Shown piece after piece: positions 8,199 to 17,281 of a DNA stretch of 64,000 bases (within the stretch, counting starts at the first letter, position 1; the number at the start of each line of letters is the position of its first letter). The position numbers and the translations under genes are program-made. The notes under the pieces are model-generated. The model was given only the letters and a program-made list of their open reading frames with translations, did no database searches and was not told where the DNA came from. The DNA is from Chitinophaga sp. SYP-B3965 (lineage in GTDB: Bacteria; Bacteroidota; Bacteroidia; Chitinophagales; Chitinophagaceae), in contig NZ_WJFD01000003.1 of NCBI RefSeq assembly GCF_009647655.1, positions 1 to 64,000 of the forward strand, in the 5' to 3' direction.

Positions 8199-8313
8199 TG
8201 TTCCAGACGCAATATTAGATGAAATGGGCATGTAAACAATGACAATACAATAACAATCCGGCCTATTCTATGTTTAGATTTATCATAGGAATCAGCATCA
8301 GGGAAAATAACGT

Positions 8314-8321
8314 TAATTTTG
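8314..8321 (+). promoter_or_regulatory. -7 box (TAATTTTG) abutting the kdsA start
   Basis: TAATTTTG ends four bases before the kdsA ATG (8326). If it is the real -7 box, transcription would begin at or next to the start codon and the mRNA would be leaderless. Confidence 0.5.
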
Positions 8322-8325
8322 CGCC

Positions 8326-9150
8326 ATGAAAACGTTAAAAGCACTGTTTAAAGAACAATACAATCCTGAAAACTTCTTTCTCATTGCCGGCCCGTGTGTG
8401 ATCGAAGAAGAAGATCTGGTGATGGGCATCGCTGAAAAAGTATCTGCTATCTGCAAAAAACTGAACATCCCTTATGTGTTCAAAGCATCTTACCGCAAAG
8501 CCAACAGAACAAGTATCAATTCCTTTACAGGCATCGGTGATGTGGAAGGGCTGGACCTTTTACAGAAAGTAGGGCAAACCTTTAATCTCCCTGTTACCTC
8601 AGATATTCACTCCGCTGCGGAAGCTGCTATGGCGGCCGCTTATGTGGATGTTTTACAGATCCCGGCCTTCCTTTGCCGCCAAACGGATATCCTGCTGGCC
8701 GCTGCAGATACAGGTAAGTTTGTGAATGTGAAGAAAGGGCAGTTCGCCAGTGGTGAAGCCATGAAATTTGCGGTGGAAAAGATTGAACAGGCAGGTAATA
8801 AACACGTGATGCTCACGGAAAGAGGTAATACTTTCGGGTACCAGGACCTCGTGGTGGATTATCGTAATATTCCCATCATGAAAGAACTGGGTGTTCCGGT
8901 GATCATGGATTGCACACACTCTCTGCAACAGCCGAATCAAACTTCCGGCGTTACAGGTGGTAATCCTAAAATGATCGGCACTATTGCAAAAGCGGCTATT
9001 GCTACCGGCGCAAACGGGTTGTTCATTGAAACACATCCGAACCCATCTAAAGCTAAATCTGACGGCGCTAACATGCTGCATTTGGATCATCTGGAATCAT
9101 TGCTGGAAGAACTGGTGAAGATCAGGGAAGCGGTTTATGTGAAAGCATAA
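8326..9150 (+). CDS. kdsA: 3-deoxy-8-phosphooctulonate synthase
   Basis: This enzyme condenses phosphoenolpyruvate with arabinose 5-phosphate to give KDO-8-phosphate, the committed step to the KDO of lipopolysaccharide. The 274-residue length is normal. The family blocks FKASYRKANRTS, VKKGQFASG, TERGNTFGYQDLVVD and DCTHSLQQPN are all present. The N-terminal AGPCVIE segment carries a cysteine (Cys24) where metal-independent enzymes have asparagine, so this is the metal-dependent class. It stands alone on the plus strand. Downstream lie six tandem repeats and then a terminator. Confidence 0.96.
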   Translation: MKTLKALFKEQYNPENFFLIAGPCVIEEEDLVMGIAEKVSAICKKLNIPYVFKASYRKANRTSINSFTGIGDVEGLDLLQKVGQTFNLPVTSDIHSAAEAAMAAAYVDVLQIPAFLCRQTDILLAAADTGKFVNVKKGQFASGEAMKFAVEKIEQAGNKHVMLTERGNTFGYQDLVVDYRNIPIMKELGVPVIMDCTHSLQQPNQTSGVTGGNPKMIGTIAKAAIATGANGLFIETHPNPSKAKSDGANMLHLDHLESLLEELVKIREAVYVKA

Positions 9151-9162
9151 AAACTAAAAAGC

Positions 9163-9430
9163 GGGATACGAAGTACCTGCTCAGCAAAAGCTGTAAGAAA
9201 TAAAAAGACCGGTACGAAGTACTTGCTCGGCAAGAGCTGTAAGAAATAAAGAACCGGTACGAAATACCTGCTCAGCAAAAGCTATAAGAAATAAAAATCC
9301 GGTACGAAGTACCTGCTCAGCAAAAGCTGCAAGAAATAAAAAACCCGTACGAAGTACCTGCTCAACAAGAGCTGTAAGAAATAAAGAAACCGGGTACGAA
9401 GTACCTCCGCTCCGCGGGAGCTGCAATAAA
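9163..9430. repeat. Six tandem ~45-bp repeats with internal palindromes
   Basis: The anchor word TACGAA starts at 9167, 9213, 9258, 9303, 9348 and 9395, a spacing of 45-47 bases. Each unit contains the near-palindrome GGTACGAAGTACC, then TGCTCAGCAAAAGCTG with a small AGC-AAAA-GCT hairpin, then TAAGAAATAAA. The last unit diverges into CTCCGCTCCGCGGGAG. Because 45 is a multiple of three, the minus strand stays open for 87 codons with a 15-residue period (core AEQVLRTG). This open frame has no supporting start signal and is probably a by-product. A related GGTACCTCC element appears at 12007-12032. Confidence 0.8.
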
Positions 9431-9445
9431 TTATTCAAAAACATA

Positions 9446-9475
9446 GGGCCGCATCAAACCGATACGGCCCTTTTT
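9446..9475 (+). terminator. Terminator after kdsA and the repeat array
   Basis: GGGCCG (9446-9451) pairs with CGGCCC (9465-9470) and is followed by TTTTTC. It lies directly before the stop of the convergent gene at 9481 and may serve both sides. Confidence 0.75.
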
Positions 9476-9480
9476 CTTGC

Positions 9481-11928
9481 TTACTTTCCTACCTTTTCAG
9501 CAAGTCCTGAAAACTTAACATCCAGCTTCAATACTGGTCCCTGCTCTCCGGAGTATTCACTTTTCAACGTTATATTATTCTCGCCAGTCTGCCATTGAGG
9601 CAAACCGCTTACTTTGATCTCTTTCCTGTTATTCCACCATGCGTCACACTGATAAATAGATACCCCGTCGCAGACAAATTTATCGCCGGCTTTTACCGGG
9701 CCTTCTATTTCAATGGGTGGCAAGTCGTTGATGATGATACGTATGCCCGTTACCGTTTCTGTTTTATTCCCTTCTACTGCTTCTGCTGTGATATAGAATT
9801 TCAGCGGTTGTGCACCGTAAGGGTTATTCGCTTTGAAGCGGGTTGTAACAGGTTCCCCTGTTTGCATCATTTTGTATTTGTGCGTGAGATCCGTGATGAG
9901 CTTCACAGGATAAAGCTCCCAGCTCCCCTCTCCTTTTTTCACGAGGTGAAATTCAGTGGTGGGATCTTTGAACTTCGCTATCTGTGCAGCGGTGAAAGTT
10001 TTTGCATTGCGGGCTTTCTGCCATTCGCGTACGGCTTCAAACAATGCTTCTTTATAGCCATTCTTCTCTATGTTCTCATCTACCCTTAAAAGATATCCTG
10101 CGTTGAAAGCAGCACTCCTTGCCTGGATCCATTCTATTTCTTCCGGGCGGTAAGTAGGTTCCATCTTAAACCAGCCCAGCATGCCGGGCATGAGGTTACG
10201 TTCAAAATAACGCTGATTCTCTATGCGGTAATTCACCTGGCTTTTCCGTAATGCGCTGTACCACGGTTCTCCCCAGTTCATGAAAGAATAGATATGCCAG
10301 TAATAATGAGAAGTACTGGCACCACAGGTCATGCGGTAACGATCCAGGTTCCGGTACCAGAGGTCTACAAATTTATTCTCAGCATAGGTGCCATGACCGG
10401 TGTATCCCAAAGCTTCAAAACCATCGAAGTCCATGAGGTCTACGCCGGTTTCATTACAAACTTCTGCCAGCCTGCGTGCGTATACATCCTGTAAATTAAT
10501 ATCGGGAAGGAAGCCACTATAGCCACTGTTCACCAGTTTATCCACTACTGTGCCTGCTTTGTGAGGGCTCTTCGTTGTTTTGAATTGTCCTCTTATGCAA
10601 CCTGTTAAAGCACCATTTGAGATACCTTTATAACCGATCAGTTCCTTTCCTATTTTGATCGTGCGTGTTAATCCCATATTACGGAACCAAGAAGTATCTT
10701 TTACATAGACTACATCATCATTCTCTCCCAGGTCCCTGGCCAGTACGGAGCTGCCAGATTTCAGCATACTATCTCCGGGAACAGGGGATACATAAGGATC
10801 ACCGGTACCGGTAAAAGTGGTGAGTGTATGCACGCCTACAGAAATACCTGCTTCTTTTGCTTTGGTTGTGTACTTCCTCACATCTTCCGCGCCATTGGGG
10901 AAACGGCCTGTTTCCAATCTGAAATGCCCCCAGCTCTTGAAGATATCCCCGATGTGCACCAGCCGGAAGTTCCCTTCCTTCGCATACTGCAAAGCGTTGT
11001 CTATACTTTTGCCTTCATACATGAGGTAGGCTTCAGACATCCGAGGGGAACGTTTGATCCATACACCATCCAGCATGGGATGTGGTAATCCTTCGCCTGT
11101 TTCTACCTGCTCAATTACATCCAGCACGGTAGCGGCAGGGCAACCAAACAAAGCAATAGCACTTCCAACCAGATCTGCATTCACCGGTTGAACTTCCTGC
11201 AAAGTAGCACCGCTGCCAATGGTACGCGGTATCCGCCTATCACGGGAGAAGAGCCGCAGATCACTGCCATAAGGTTTTTTAACCGCAAGGCTTCCCCTGT
11301 ACAGGCGCACAAATTCCGGCATATCTCCATCCGTGTTCACATCTGCTCCCACCGGCTGGCCGATCTTATTTTTCAGCGCTTCGGGTATTGTTTGTCCGGG
11401 TAACGGATCTATAAAAGAACCACCACCTGCATTATCTCCGTCGTCTGGAATACCTTCTGTGGTATTGATCTTTAATGCCTGTACGCCCACGGCAAATTCA
11501 TCATCTCTAACCACACCAACTGTTTCTCCTATCAGCTGACTGATAGTAGTGGGATATGGTCCCCAAACTACGGCCTGCACACCTTTACGCGGGGCTAAGG
11601 ATAATAATTCGAACCGAAGATATTTCCCTTTACTGGCGGCAGCAATTACCGCCACTGCACCATTTTTATACTTTAGCGTTATTTGCTTCTTTGCTTCATT
11701 GTAAGTCATGGAAGCCGGATAAGTATATACGGAATCCTTGAAGAGGGAAAGTAAAGGGGACGGCTGGCCCCGCGGAATGAATTCCCGGCCGGTAGCCTTA
11801 TCAGTTAAACTGATCATGTTCCCTGTTCCGTCAAAACGAAGACGGATAAAATCTGTTGTAAGTTCCACCCCTTCCGGCAAACGGAAAGCCATCAATAAGA
11901 GGAGCGTGAAGAATAGCCCTGTTCTCAT
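9481..11928 (-). CDS. Large secreted protein, putative carbohydrate-active
   Basis: An 815-residue protein with an N-terminal hydrophobic signal segment (MRTGLFFTLLLLMAF). No named family was recognised with certainty. The N-terminal third begins with a beta-sandwich-like block (LRFDGTGNMISLTDKATG) of the kind seen in front of some glycosidases and lyases. The middle (about 290-620) reads like a TIM barrel, with LVHIGDIF, GISVGVHTL and VDLMDFDGFEALG at strand ends. The acidic DFDGFE segment is a possible active site. The C-terminus is beta-rich. It is monocistronic, bounded by the kdsA repeat region and an unrelated export operon. A role in polysaccharide breakdown is an inference from layout only. 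Confidence 0.65.
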   Translation of the reverse strand: MRTGLFFTLLLLMAFRLPEGVELTTDFIRLRFDGTGNMISLTDKATGREFIPRGQPSPLLSLFKDSVYTYPASMTYNEAKKQITLKYKNGAVAVIAAASKGKYLRFELLSLAPRKGVQAVVWGPYPTTISQLIGETVGVVRDDEFAVGVQALKINTTEGIPDDGDNAGGGSFIDPLPGQTIPEALKNKIGQPVGADVNTDGDMPEFVRLYRGSLAVKKPYGSDLRLFSRDRRIPRTIGSGATLQEVQPVNADLVGSAIALFGCPAATVLDVIEQVETGEGLPHPMLDGVWIKRSPRMSEAYLMYEGKSIDNALQYAKEGNFRLVHIGDIFKSWGHFRLETGRFPNGAEDVRKYTTKAKEAGISVGVHTLTTFTGTGDPYVSPVPGDSMLKSGSSVLARDLGENDDVVYVKDTSWFRNMGLTRTIKIGKELIGYKGISNGALTGCIRGQFKTTKSPHKAGTVVDKLVNSGYSGFLPDINLQDVYARRLAEVCNETGVDLMDFDGFEALGYTGHGTYAENKFVDLWYRNLDRYRMTCGASTSHYYWHIYSFMNWGEPWYSALRKSQVNYRIENQRYFERNLMPGMLGWFKMEPTYRPEEIEWIQARSAAFNAGYLLRVDENIEKNGYKEALFEAVREWQKARNAKTFTAAQIAKFKDPTTEFHLVKKGEGSWELYPVKLITDLTHKYKMMQTGEPVTTRFKANNPYGAQPLKFYITAEAVEGNKTETVTGIRIIINDLPPIEIEGPVKAGDKFVCDGVSIYQCDAWWNNRKEIKVSGLPQWQTGENNITLKSEYSGEQGPVLKLDVKFSGLAEKVGK

Positions 11929-12006
11929 GTTAAAAATAATTTAAGCTGTATGTTGGATGTAAGGCACAAGGAACTACAGCATCTTATAAAGACGTTTGCT
12001 GGTTCC

Positions 12007-12032
12007 GGTACCTCCTCGGTGGAGCGGGAGGG
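12007..12032. repeat. GGTACCTCC hairpin related to the kdsA repeats
   Basis: GGTACCTCC is followed by a short loop and GGGAGGG, giving a CCTCC/GGAGG hairpin and then TTTT. It matches the variant last unit of the 9163-9430 array, so it is probably a dispersed copy of the same repeat family. Confidence 0.4.
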
Positions 12033-12133
12033 TTTTGGTGTTATGCAGCGACAAGTTAGTAATTAACAGCAATATTTCACACTATTCTTTAAGTATCTTT
12101 CTGGCTTAAAATAGTATCATATACAAACCGCGA

Positions 12134-13447
12134 TCATTGCCCGCTTCCAATTGAAGTAGATTTTACAGAACTATAGTACAATCTTTCCAGGAACCGCATG
12201 TTCTTAGTAAGAATAATAGCTGTTGCTGTCAATCCATTTTTAAATGCAAGCGGGTTATTGGTATTTGTTATCAATCCATTATCCAGCCTTATGGTAGTCA
12301 AAAAGCCACTATCCGATGGTACAGAAGAAACATAACTTATGATGCCTTCTACAAAACCAATTTCCTGGAAAGGATAGGCATCAAATCGCAGTTGCACGGT
12401 AAGCCCTGTGTCTATTTTACCAAAATTGGCCTGGGGCAGAATGGTTTCAGCATAATAACGGTTATCGCCAGGGCTTATAAATCCAATCTGTTTACCTTGT
12501 TGCAGAAATTGATTTTCCTGTAAGGCAACAGTAAAAAATATACTCCCGGAGATTGGAGCTTGTATAACATAGACCTTCTTCCATTCATCAACTGAGTTTT
12601 TGAGCGACAGCAAAGCATGTTGAAAACTAAGCTGCTGCTGCATACGATCGTGGTCAAGCTGATCCAATTCCCTGATCTTCTCACGTTTTTGCGTTTCGTT
12701 GGAAATAAGTGCAATTTCGAGTAGAGGAATGGTCATTTCCTTATTTGCCAACCTGCTTTTTTCCTGTCTGAACTCCTCCTTAGATAATACGTTCTCTTTA
12801 GACAGCGATTCTTTCATTTCATAAGTTTCCTTCGCAAATTCCATATCCTGCTGTGTCAATTTCTTTTGCGTCAGCATAAAATTCCTTGTATTATCCAATG
12901 AGATAACGTCATTTTCAAGCATAGTTGCCTTCCTTGAATAAAAGCCATTGATCATATAATCATTAAAAAGCTGCCAGGCTATAACAAATTGTCTATACTC
13001 CTGCTGAATACTCCCAACATTATTATACTGCTGCTGAAATAACCTGGCTGCTTCTTTTAATTGTCTGGTATTGAATAAGTAAATACCACTATCCAGTTGT
13101 TTAGATAACGCTAAAACCTCATCATGATCAGCGGTGCTTTCTATATATCCTATTACCTGCCCCTTTACTACCTCTTTTTTATTCTGAATAAAGAGTTTTA
13201 CAAGCCTGCCTTCCCGAAGGCAAATAATTTCCTTAGGAGCATTCACTGCCGTTAGTTTAGCCCTCACTTCTATAATATCCGGGTACCTTATAAACCAGGA
13301 GATAGTCACCAACAATAGGAAAATGCTCATAAAAATTAACAAAGCCCACTTTTCCATAAAACCAGGCTTATGAGAAATAATTTCCTGTGCCATCTCTGAC
13401 CGCTGATTAATATTGCCCCTAAAGTTTATTTCATCCTGATTTTCCAT
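12134..13447 (-). CDS. HlyD-family periplasmic adaptor of a peptide exporter
   Basis: A 437-residue membrane fusion protein. A short cytoplasmic N-terminus precedes one membrane segment at about 34-53. Then comes a half lipoyl/beta-barrel segment (EVRAKLTAVNAPKEIICL), a long helical hairpin from about 95 to 290, and the returning lipoyl and barrel parts (VIQAPISGSIFF, GLTVQLRFDAYPF). Such proteins link an inner-membrane ABC exporter to an outer-membrane channel. It follows the C39 peptidase ABC transporter after 28 bases and is the last gene of the peptide operon, so it is the adaptor of that exporter. No TolC-like channel gene is present; one is presumably supplied elsewhere. Confidence 0.9.
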   Translation of the reverse strand: MENQDEINFRGNINQRSEMAQEIISHKPGFMEKWALLIFMSIFLLLVTISWFIRYPDIIEVRAKLTAVNAPKEIICLREGRLVKLFIQNKKEVVKGQVIGYIESTADHDEVLALSKQLDSGIYLFNTRQLKEAARLFQQQYNNVGSIQQEYRQFVIAWQLFNDYMINGFYSRKATMLENDVISLDNTRNFMLTQKKLTQQDMEFAKETYEMKESLSKENVLSKEEFRQEKSRLANKEMTIPLLEIALISNETQKREKIRELDQLDHDRMQQQLSFQHALLSLKNSVDEWKKVYVIQAPISGSIFFTVALQENQFLQQGKQIGFISPGDNRYYAETILPQANFGKIDTGLTVQLRFDAYPFQEIGFVEGIISYVSSVPSDSGFLTTIRLDNGLITNTNNPLAFKNGLTATAIILTKNMRFLERLYYSSVKSTSIGSGQ

Positions 13448-13475
13448 TCTCTTAAGATTATTATAATGTTAGAAG

Positions 13476-15662
13476 TTAAGATCCAAGTTCTAATTGGTTT
13501 TTAACCAACTCATAATACCGGCCTCTAAGTGACACCAGATAGTCGTGTGTACCAACTTCCTCAATCTTGCCTTCATGCAAAACAATGATCTTATCAGCAT
13601 TCCTAACCGTACTAAGCCGGTGAGCCACCACCACAACAGTTCTACCTTCAAAGAATTGCTGCAGATTCTCCACGATCGTCTTTTCATTATTAGCGTCCAG
13701 TGAATTGGTAGCTTCATCAAAAAACAAAAATTGCGGTTGCTTATAGACGGCCCTCGCTATAAGCAGGCGTTGCCTTTGTCCCTGGCTGATGCCCACTCCT
13801 TCTGCGCCTAATACTGTATTGAATCCATTAGGCAATGTGTCTATAAAAGATAAGATATTGGCTATTCTGCAACTATTCATTAATTTCTCATGATCAATGT
13901 ATTCATCTGCAACAGCAATATTTCGGGCAATAGTATCATTAAAAATGAAGCCGTCCTGCAACACTGCACCACATTGGCTGCGCCAGAAAGAGGGGCTGAT
14001 GTATTTGAAATTAACATCCCCGATCTTCAATTCTCCCTGGTACTGGCTATAAATTTTCAATAACAATTTTAAAAGTGTGGTTTTCCCACTACCACTGGTA
14101 CCTACAATGGCAGTAACCATTCCCTCAGGTATATTTAATGAAATATCTTCAAAAACAGGATCATTGCCTGCACCGGGATAGGTGAATGACAGTTTACTAA
14201 AACTGATACTCTTATTATCAGGCAAATAGGTTAAATTCGTTTTATCTGCTGGTTCCTCATCTTCCATTTCATGTATTTCATTTAGCCGTTCCATACTTAT
14301 TTTTGCATCCTGAAATCCTTGCGCTATAACAATAAACTGCTGAACCGGGCCACTTAACTGGCCAATGATATATTGAATGGCGAGCATGGCGCCAAATGTC
14401 AGTTCTCCTTTTACCACCAGTTGGGCAACCAGGAAACTAATAAAGATGTCTTTACCCTGATTGATGAATAAGGCGCCTGCTGATTGCCATTGATCATAAT
14501 TAAGGCTTTTAAAATTCAATTTAAATATACCAGCCTGCACATTCTCCCATTCCCAACGTTTCAGCTGCTCTGCATTATTTAATCTTATCTCCTGCATTCC
14601 CTGTACCAACTGTAATGTGGCATTATTCTCCTTTGCTGAAATATGAAATGTTTCATAGTTTATTTTGCGGCGAAAACGAAGAAACAACTGTATCCAGCCA
14701 AGATAAATGATGTTACCTATTGCAAAAACCAGGAACAACTGCACGCTATAAAACACCAGGATAATGGCGTATATGAAAAAATTAAAAACAGAAAAAATGG
14801 TCGTTAATGCCTGACCTGTCAGAAAAGCCTGGATCTGCCTGTTGTCGCCGATCCGCTGTATCGTATCGCCTACATGATGCGCATCGAAGTAAGAAACGGG
14901 CAGCCTGGTCAGCTTTAACCAGAAGTCAGAGAGAATGGAAATATTGATGCTGTTAGATATCCTTAACTGGAGGCGGGTTCTAACAAAACCGATTATGGTA
15001 CTGCTAAAAGTCAATGTGAGTTGCGCAATAAGAACGATTGTGATATACTGCATGTTCCGGGTATTGATCCCGGTATCTACCATGCTCTGGGTAAGAAAAG
15101 GGAGCACCAGTTGTAGTATAGAACCAAGTAATAGAGAAATAAAGACTTGTGTGAATTGCCACTTGCTTTGGCGTAAATACTGGGTTATCCTGACCCAGCT
15201 TAACCGTTGTTCTTTCTCCCCTTTTCTTTCATAAAAAGCCGAAGATGGTTCCAGTACCAAAACGGTACCGACATTTCCTGCGCCCTCAATATTATTAGAT
15301 TGCCAAAAATTTAGAAAATCCTGTTTAACATAGGTAAGGATGCCATTAGCCGGATCGGCTATTTTTGCACTCCTTTTATTAATTGAGATTAAAACTACAA
15401 AGTGATTCTGCTCCCAATGCAGTATTGCAGGAAGCGAAATTTTTTGCAACTTCTCATAATTGATTTGAACCCCTCTTGTCCGAAAGCCTATCTTCTCTGC
15501 GATTTCGCTAATACCGAGTAACGAAACGCCTTGTTTATTAAATCCGGACTTTTCCCTTAATGTGTCTGCATTATAATGCTTTCCATAATGTTTGGCAATC
15601 ATCCTCAGACAAGTAGGGCCACAGTCCATGGCATTTAACTGTTTATAGTAGCTAAAACTCAT
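13476..15662 (-). CDS. Peptidase-containing ABC transporter (C39, PCAT type)
   Basis: This inner-membrane exporter cleaves double-glycine leader peptides and exports the core. The N-terminal C39 peptidase has Cys14 (DCGPTC), His87 (NHFVV) and Asp103 (ADPANG), so the catalytic set is intact. The membrane domain runs from about 165 to 445. The ATPase domain has Walker A GTSGSGKTT at 521-529, the signature ISQGQRQR at 625-632 and Walker B FLFFDEA from 645. The 728-residue length is normal. Its likely substrate is the GG-leader peptide encoded at 19473-19733 in the same operon. Confidence 0.94.
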   Translation of the reverse strand: MSFSYYKQLNAMDCGPTCLRMIAKHYGKHYNADTLREKSGFNKQGVSLLGISEIAEKIGFRTRGVQINYEKLQKISLPAILHWEQNHFVVLISINKRSAKIADPANGILTYVKQDFLNFWQSNNIEGAGNVGTVLVLEPSSAFYERKGEKEQRLSWVRITQYLRQSKWQFTQVFISLLLGSILQLVLPFLTQSMVDTGINTRNMQYITIVLIAQLTLTFSSTIIGFVRTRLQLRISNSINISILSDFWLKLTRLPVSYFDAHHVGDTIQRIGDNRQIQAFLTGQALTTIFSVFNFFIYAIILVFYSVQLFLVFAIGNIIYLGWIQLFLRFRRKINYETFHISAKENNATLQLVQGMQEIRLNNAEQLKRWEWENVQAGIFKLNFKSLNYDQWQSAGALFINQGKDIFISFLVAQLVVKGELTFGAMLAIQYIIGQLSGPVQQFIVIAQGFQDAKISMERLNEIHEMEDEEPADKTNLTYLPDNKSISFSKLSFTYPGAGNDPVFEDISLNIPEGMVTAIVGTSGSGKTTLLKLLLKIYSQYQGELKIGDVNFKYISPSFWRSQCGAVLQDGFIFNDTIARNIAVADEYIDHEKLMNSCRIANILSFIDTLPNGFNTVLGAEGVGISQGQRQRLLIARAVYKQPQFLFFDEATNSLDANNEKTIVENLQQFFEGRTVVVVAHRLSTVRNADKIIVLHEGKIEEVGTHDYLVSLRGRYYELVKNQLELGS

Positions 15663-15682
15663 TTTTGATTTTAACTGTATGA

Positions 15683-16390
15683 TTAATAACTAACGTTAAT
15701 ATTATATCTATTATAAACATTCATTATAGCAGATAACCGGGCACTCGTATCTCTAAACAGGCGAGTAACCTCGCCATTCATAACATTATTAGTTACTGTT
15801 ACATCTGAGTAACCAAAATCCTTTTGAATTGAAATAAAAGGGAAAAGCACCATTTTATTACTGGTCATTTCAGAGAATTTCCCATCGGCTGTATCTCCGT
15901 CCTCAAAAGGTTCATTCAAAATGGTCTGAAAAAAGCCCCTGTATATCACCATAAATTGTGTACTCCAGAAAGTATCGATCCAACACCTGTTCGGTGTAAT
16001 AGGCACCGTCTGATTAAATCCTCCTATACCGCCCGATAACAACTTAACACCCTGCTGATGGGCCTCAATAATATTCTTCATTAAAAAATGGCTGCAATAG
16101 TCCGCCGTAAATTCATGATCATCCTCACAAATAATAATTACTTCATCTTCTTTAGTGCTGGCATCCTTTATGATCTTCACTATGCTCTGCCATAAACCCA
16201 CCGCCCCAATCTCATGCCTGCAGGCATCTACAATTAACAGATCAAACTCTTTTCTCCCATTAAATTGCCTTTGGATATGTTCCAGCCGATCAGTTCTTGA
16301 AGAAAGATTTATAACATAAGTGGGAATCACTATGCCTTCATAGTCATCGATATTGGTCATACTATTAAAATTAAGCGGCTTTAATGCCAT
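15683..16390 (-). CDS. GT25-like glycosyltransferase (second copy)
   Basis: A 235-residue cytoplasmic protein resembling family 25 glycosyltransferases. It has a first-strand block YVINLSSRTDRLEHI (25-39), a conserved HEIGAVGLW segment near 59-67 and an acidic metal/nucleotide-binding motif CEDDH at 88-92. It is clearly homologous to the gene at 17282-17938. Both share LLSGG near the middle, a W(I/V)D.F...QF.VIY block and a LFPFISIQ..FGYSDVT C-terminal block. It starts three bases after the GT10-like gene. A later ATG (16360) is possible. Which sugar and acceptor it uses is unknown; the precursor peptide of this operon is the obvious candidate acceptor. Confidence 0.72.
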   Translation of the reverse strand: MALKPLNFNSMTNIDDYEGIVIPTYVINLSSRTDRLEHIQRQFNGRKEFDLLIVDACRHEIGAVGLWQSIVKIIKDASTKEDEVIIICEDDHEFTADYCSHFLMKNIIEAHQQGVKLLSGGIGGFNQTVPITPNRCWIDTFWSTQFMVIYRGFFQTILNEPFEDGDTADGKFSEMTSNKMVLFPFISIQKDFGYSDVTVTNNVMNGEVTRLFRDTSARLSAIMNVYNRYNINVSY

Positions 16391-16393
16391 TAT

Positions 16394-17278
16394 TCATAAT
16401 GTACATTCCTTCACAACATCCATATCGTTGACGGCCATCCAAATAATATTAAGTGGATTAAGATCTGTTAATAATCTCAGCTTTTGCTTACGGATGTAAG
16501 GAATTCTTTTTCTCCATGCATTCATATTTATTAGCTCAATGATAGTGTCTATTGAAGCTTGAATGGCTCTTATATTCAATTTCACATAGGCTCTTTCATC
16601 GATAAACGATGAAATATTAGTACAACCGTCATAAAAGCATAAGGTTTCAGCTAAGATTGGATCTGTAATCTTTTCAGTAAAATAATTTTCACAGAAAGAG
16701 TTTTCACAATTTATATGATACCTATACTTTAGCAGGGCATCAAATTTATCCTCAATGGCTCCCCTATAAGCAGTAATACCCTGAAAGAAAAGCCCGGAGT
16801 TATTTCTTCCCCAAAGGTCAAACCCATCTTCTATAATCCTATCAAATGCCTGGATAAAATCCAATCTGGCCTCATGCCCTTCCAAATCATAAAGATCACT
16901 GGTTACGGAAGACAGCAGCTCGCTTTTCTTAATTTCCCCCTGTTGTATAATTACCTGGTAGTTTGCCGGTTTTGCCTGGCTCCAGCTAAACAAAGACAAT
17001 GGCAGGATAACCGATGTTTTATGCTCCCTGATATGATTTGATAACAGGGGCTCAGTTAAAAATGTCATTGCTTTCTTCTCATCGTAATCCATGTTTTCAT
17101 CAAAGGGCCTGGTTAGAATAATTAATTTATCATAAGCTCCATCCGTAAACTGAACATTCTTCCAATCGGACCTGCCGAACCCATGCATTTTAACCATTTC
17201 TAACATCTGTTCATCAGATTGCCAAAAGCCTGTTAGTTTAACCCTGATCTTTTTCATTCCAGGAAAATAAAATATCAT
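16394..17278 (-). CDS. GT10-like (fucosyltransferase-type) glycosyltransferase
   Basis: A 294-residue protein with a C-terminal segment like the alpha-1,3-fucosyltransferase family GT10: YRYHINCENS (185-194), then NYFTEKITDPILAETL (198-213) and a FYDG turn where GT10 proteins have the VPVYxG-like strand. The N-terminal half is divergent, with no clear match. A second in-frame ATG at 17257 would remove seven residues and begin MKKIRVKL, which is equally plausible. It lies between the two GT25-like genes with gaps of three bases, a tightly packed cassette. The GDP-fucose donor is inferred only from family resemblance, and activity is unproven. Confidence 0.65.
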   Translation of the reverse strand: MIFYFPGMKKIRVKLTGFWQSDEQMLEMVKMHGFGRSDWKNVQFTDGAYDKLIILTRPFDENMDYDEKKAMTFLTEPLLSNHIREHKTSVILPLSLFSWSQAKPANYQVIIQQGEIKKSELLSSVTSDLYDLEGHEARLDFIQAFDRIIEDGFDLWGRNNSGLFFQGITAYRGAIEDKFDALLKYRYHINCENSFCENYFTEKITDPILAETLCFYDGCTNISSFIDERAYVKLNIRAIQASIDTIIELINMNAWRKRIPYIRKQKLRLLTDLNPLNIIWMAVNDMDVVKECTL

Positions 17279-17281
17279 GCA

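Larger units (their letters stand above)
9151..9480. other. Intergenic stretch made of tandem repeats
   Basis: The 330 bases between kdsA and the convergent gene ending at 9481 consist almost entirely of a six-copy tandem repeat, followed by a terminator. No independent gene is supported here. Confidence 0.6.

Noticed and set aside
9181..9444. Minus-strand 87-codon frame over the tandem repeats
   Set aside because: It stays open only because the repeat period is a multiple of three. There is no recognisable start signal, and the repeat itself explains the pattern.
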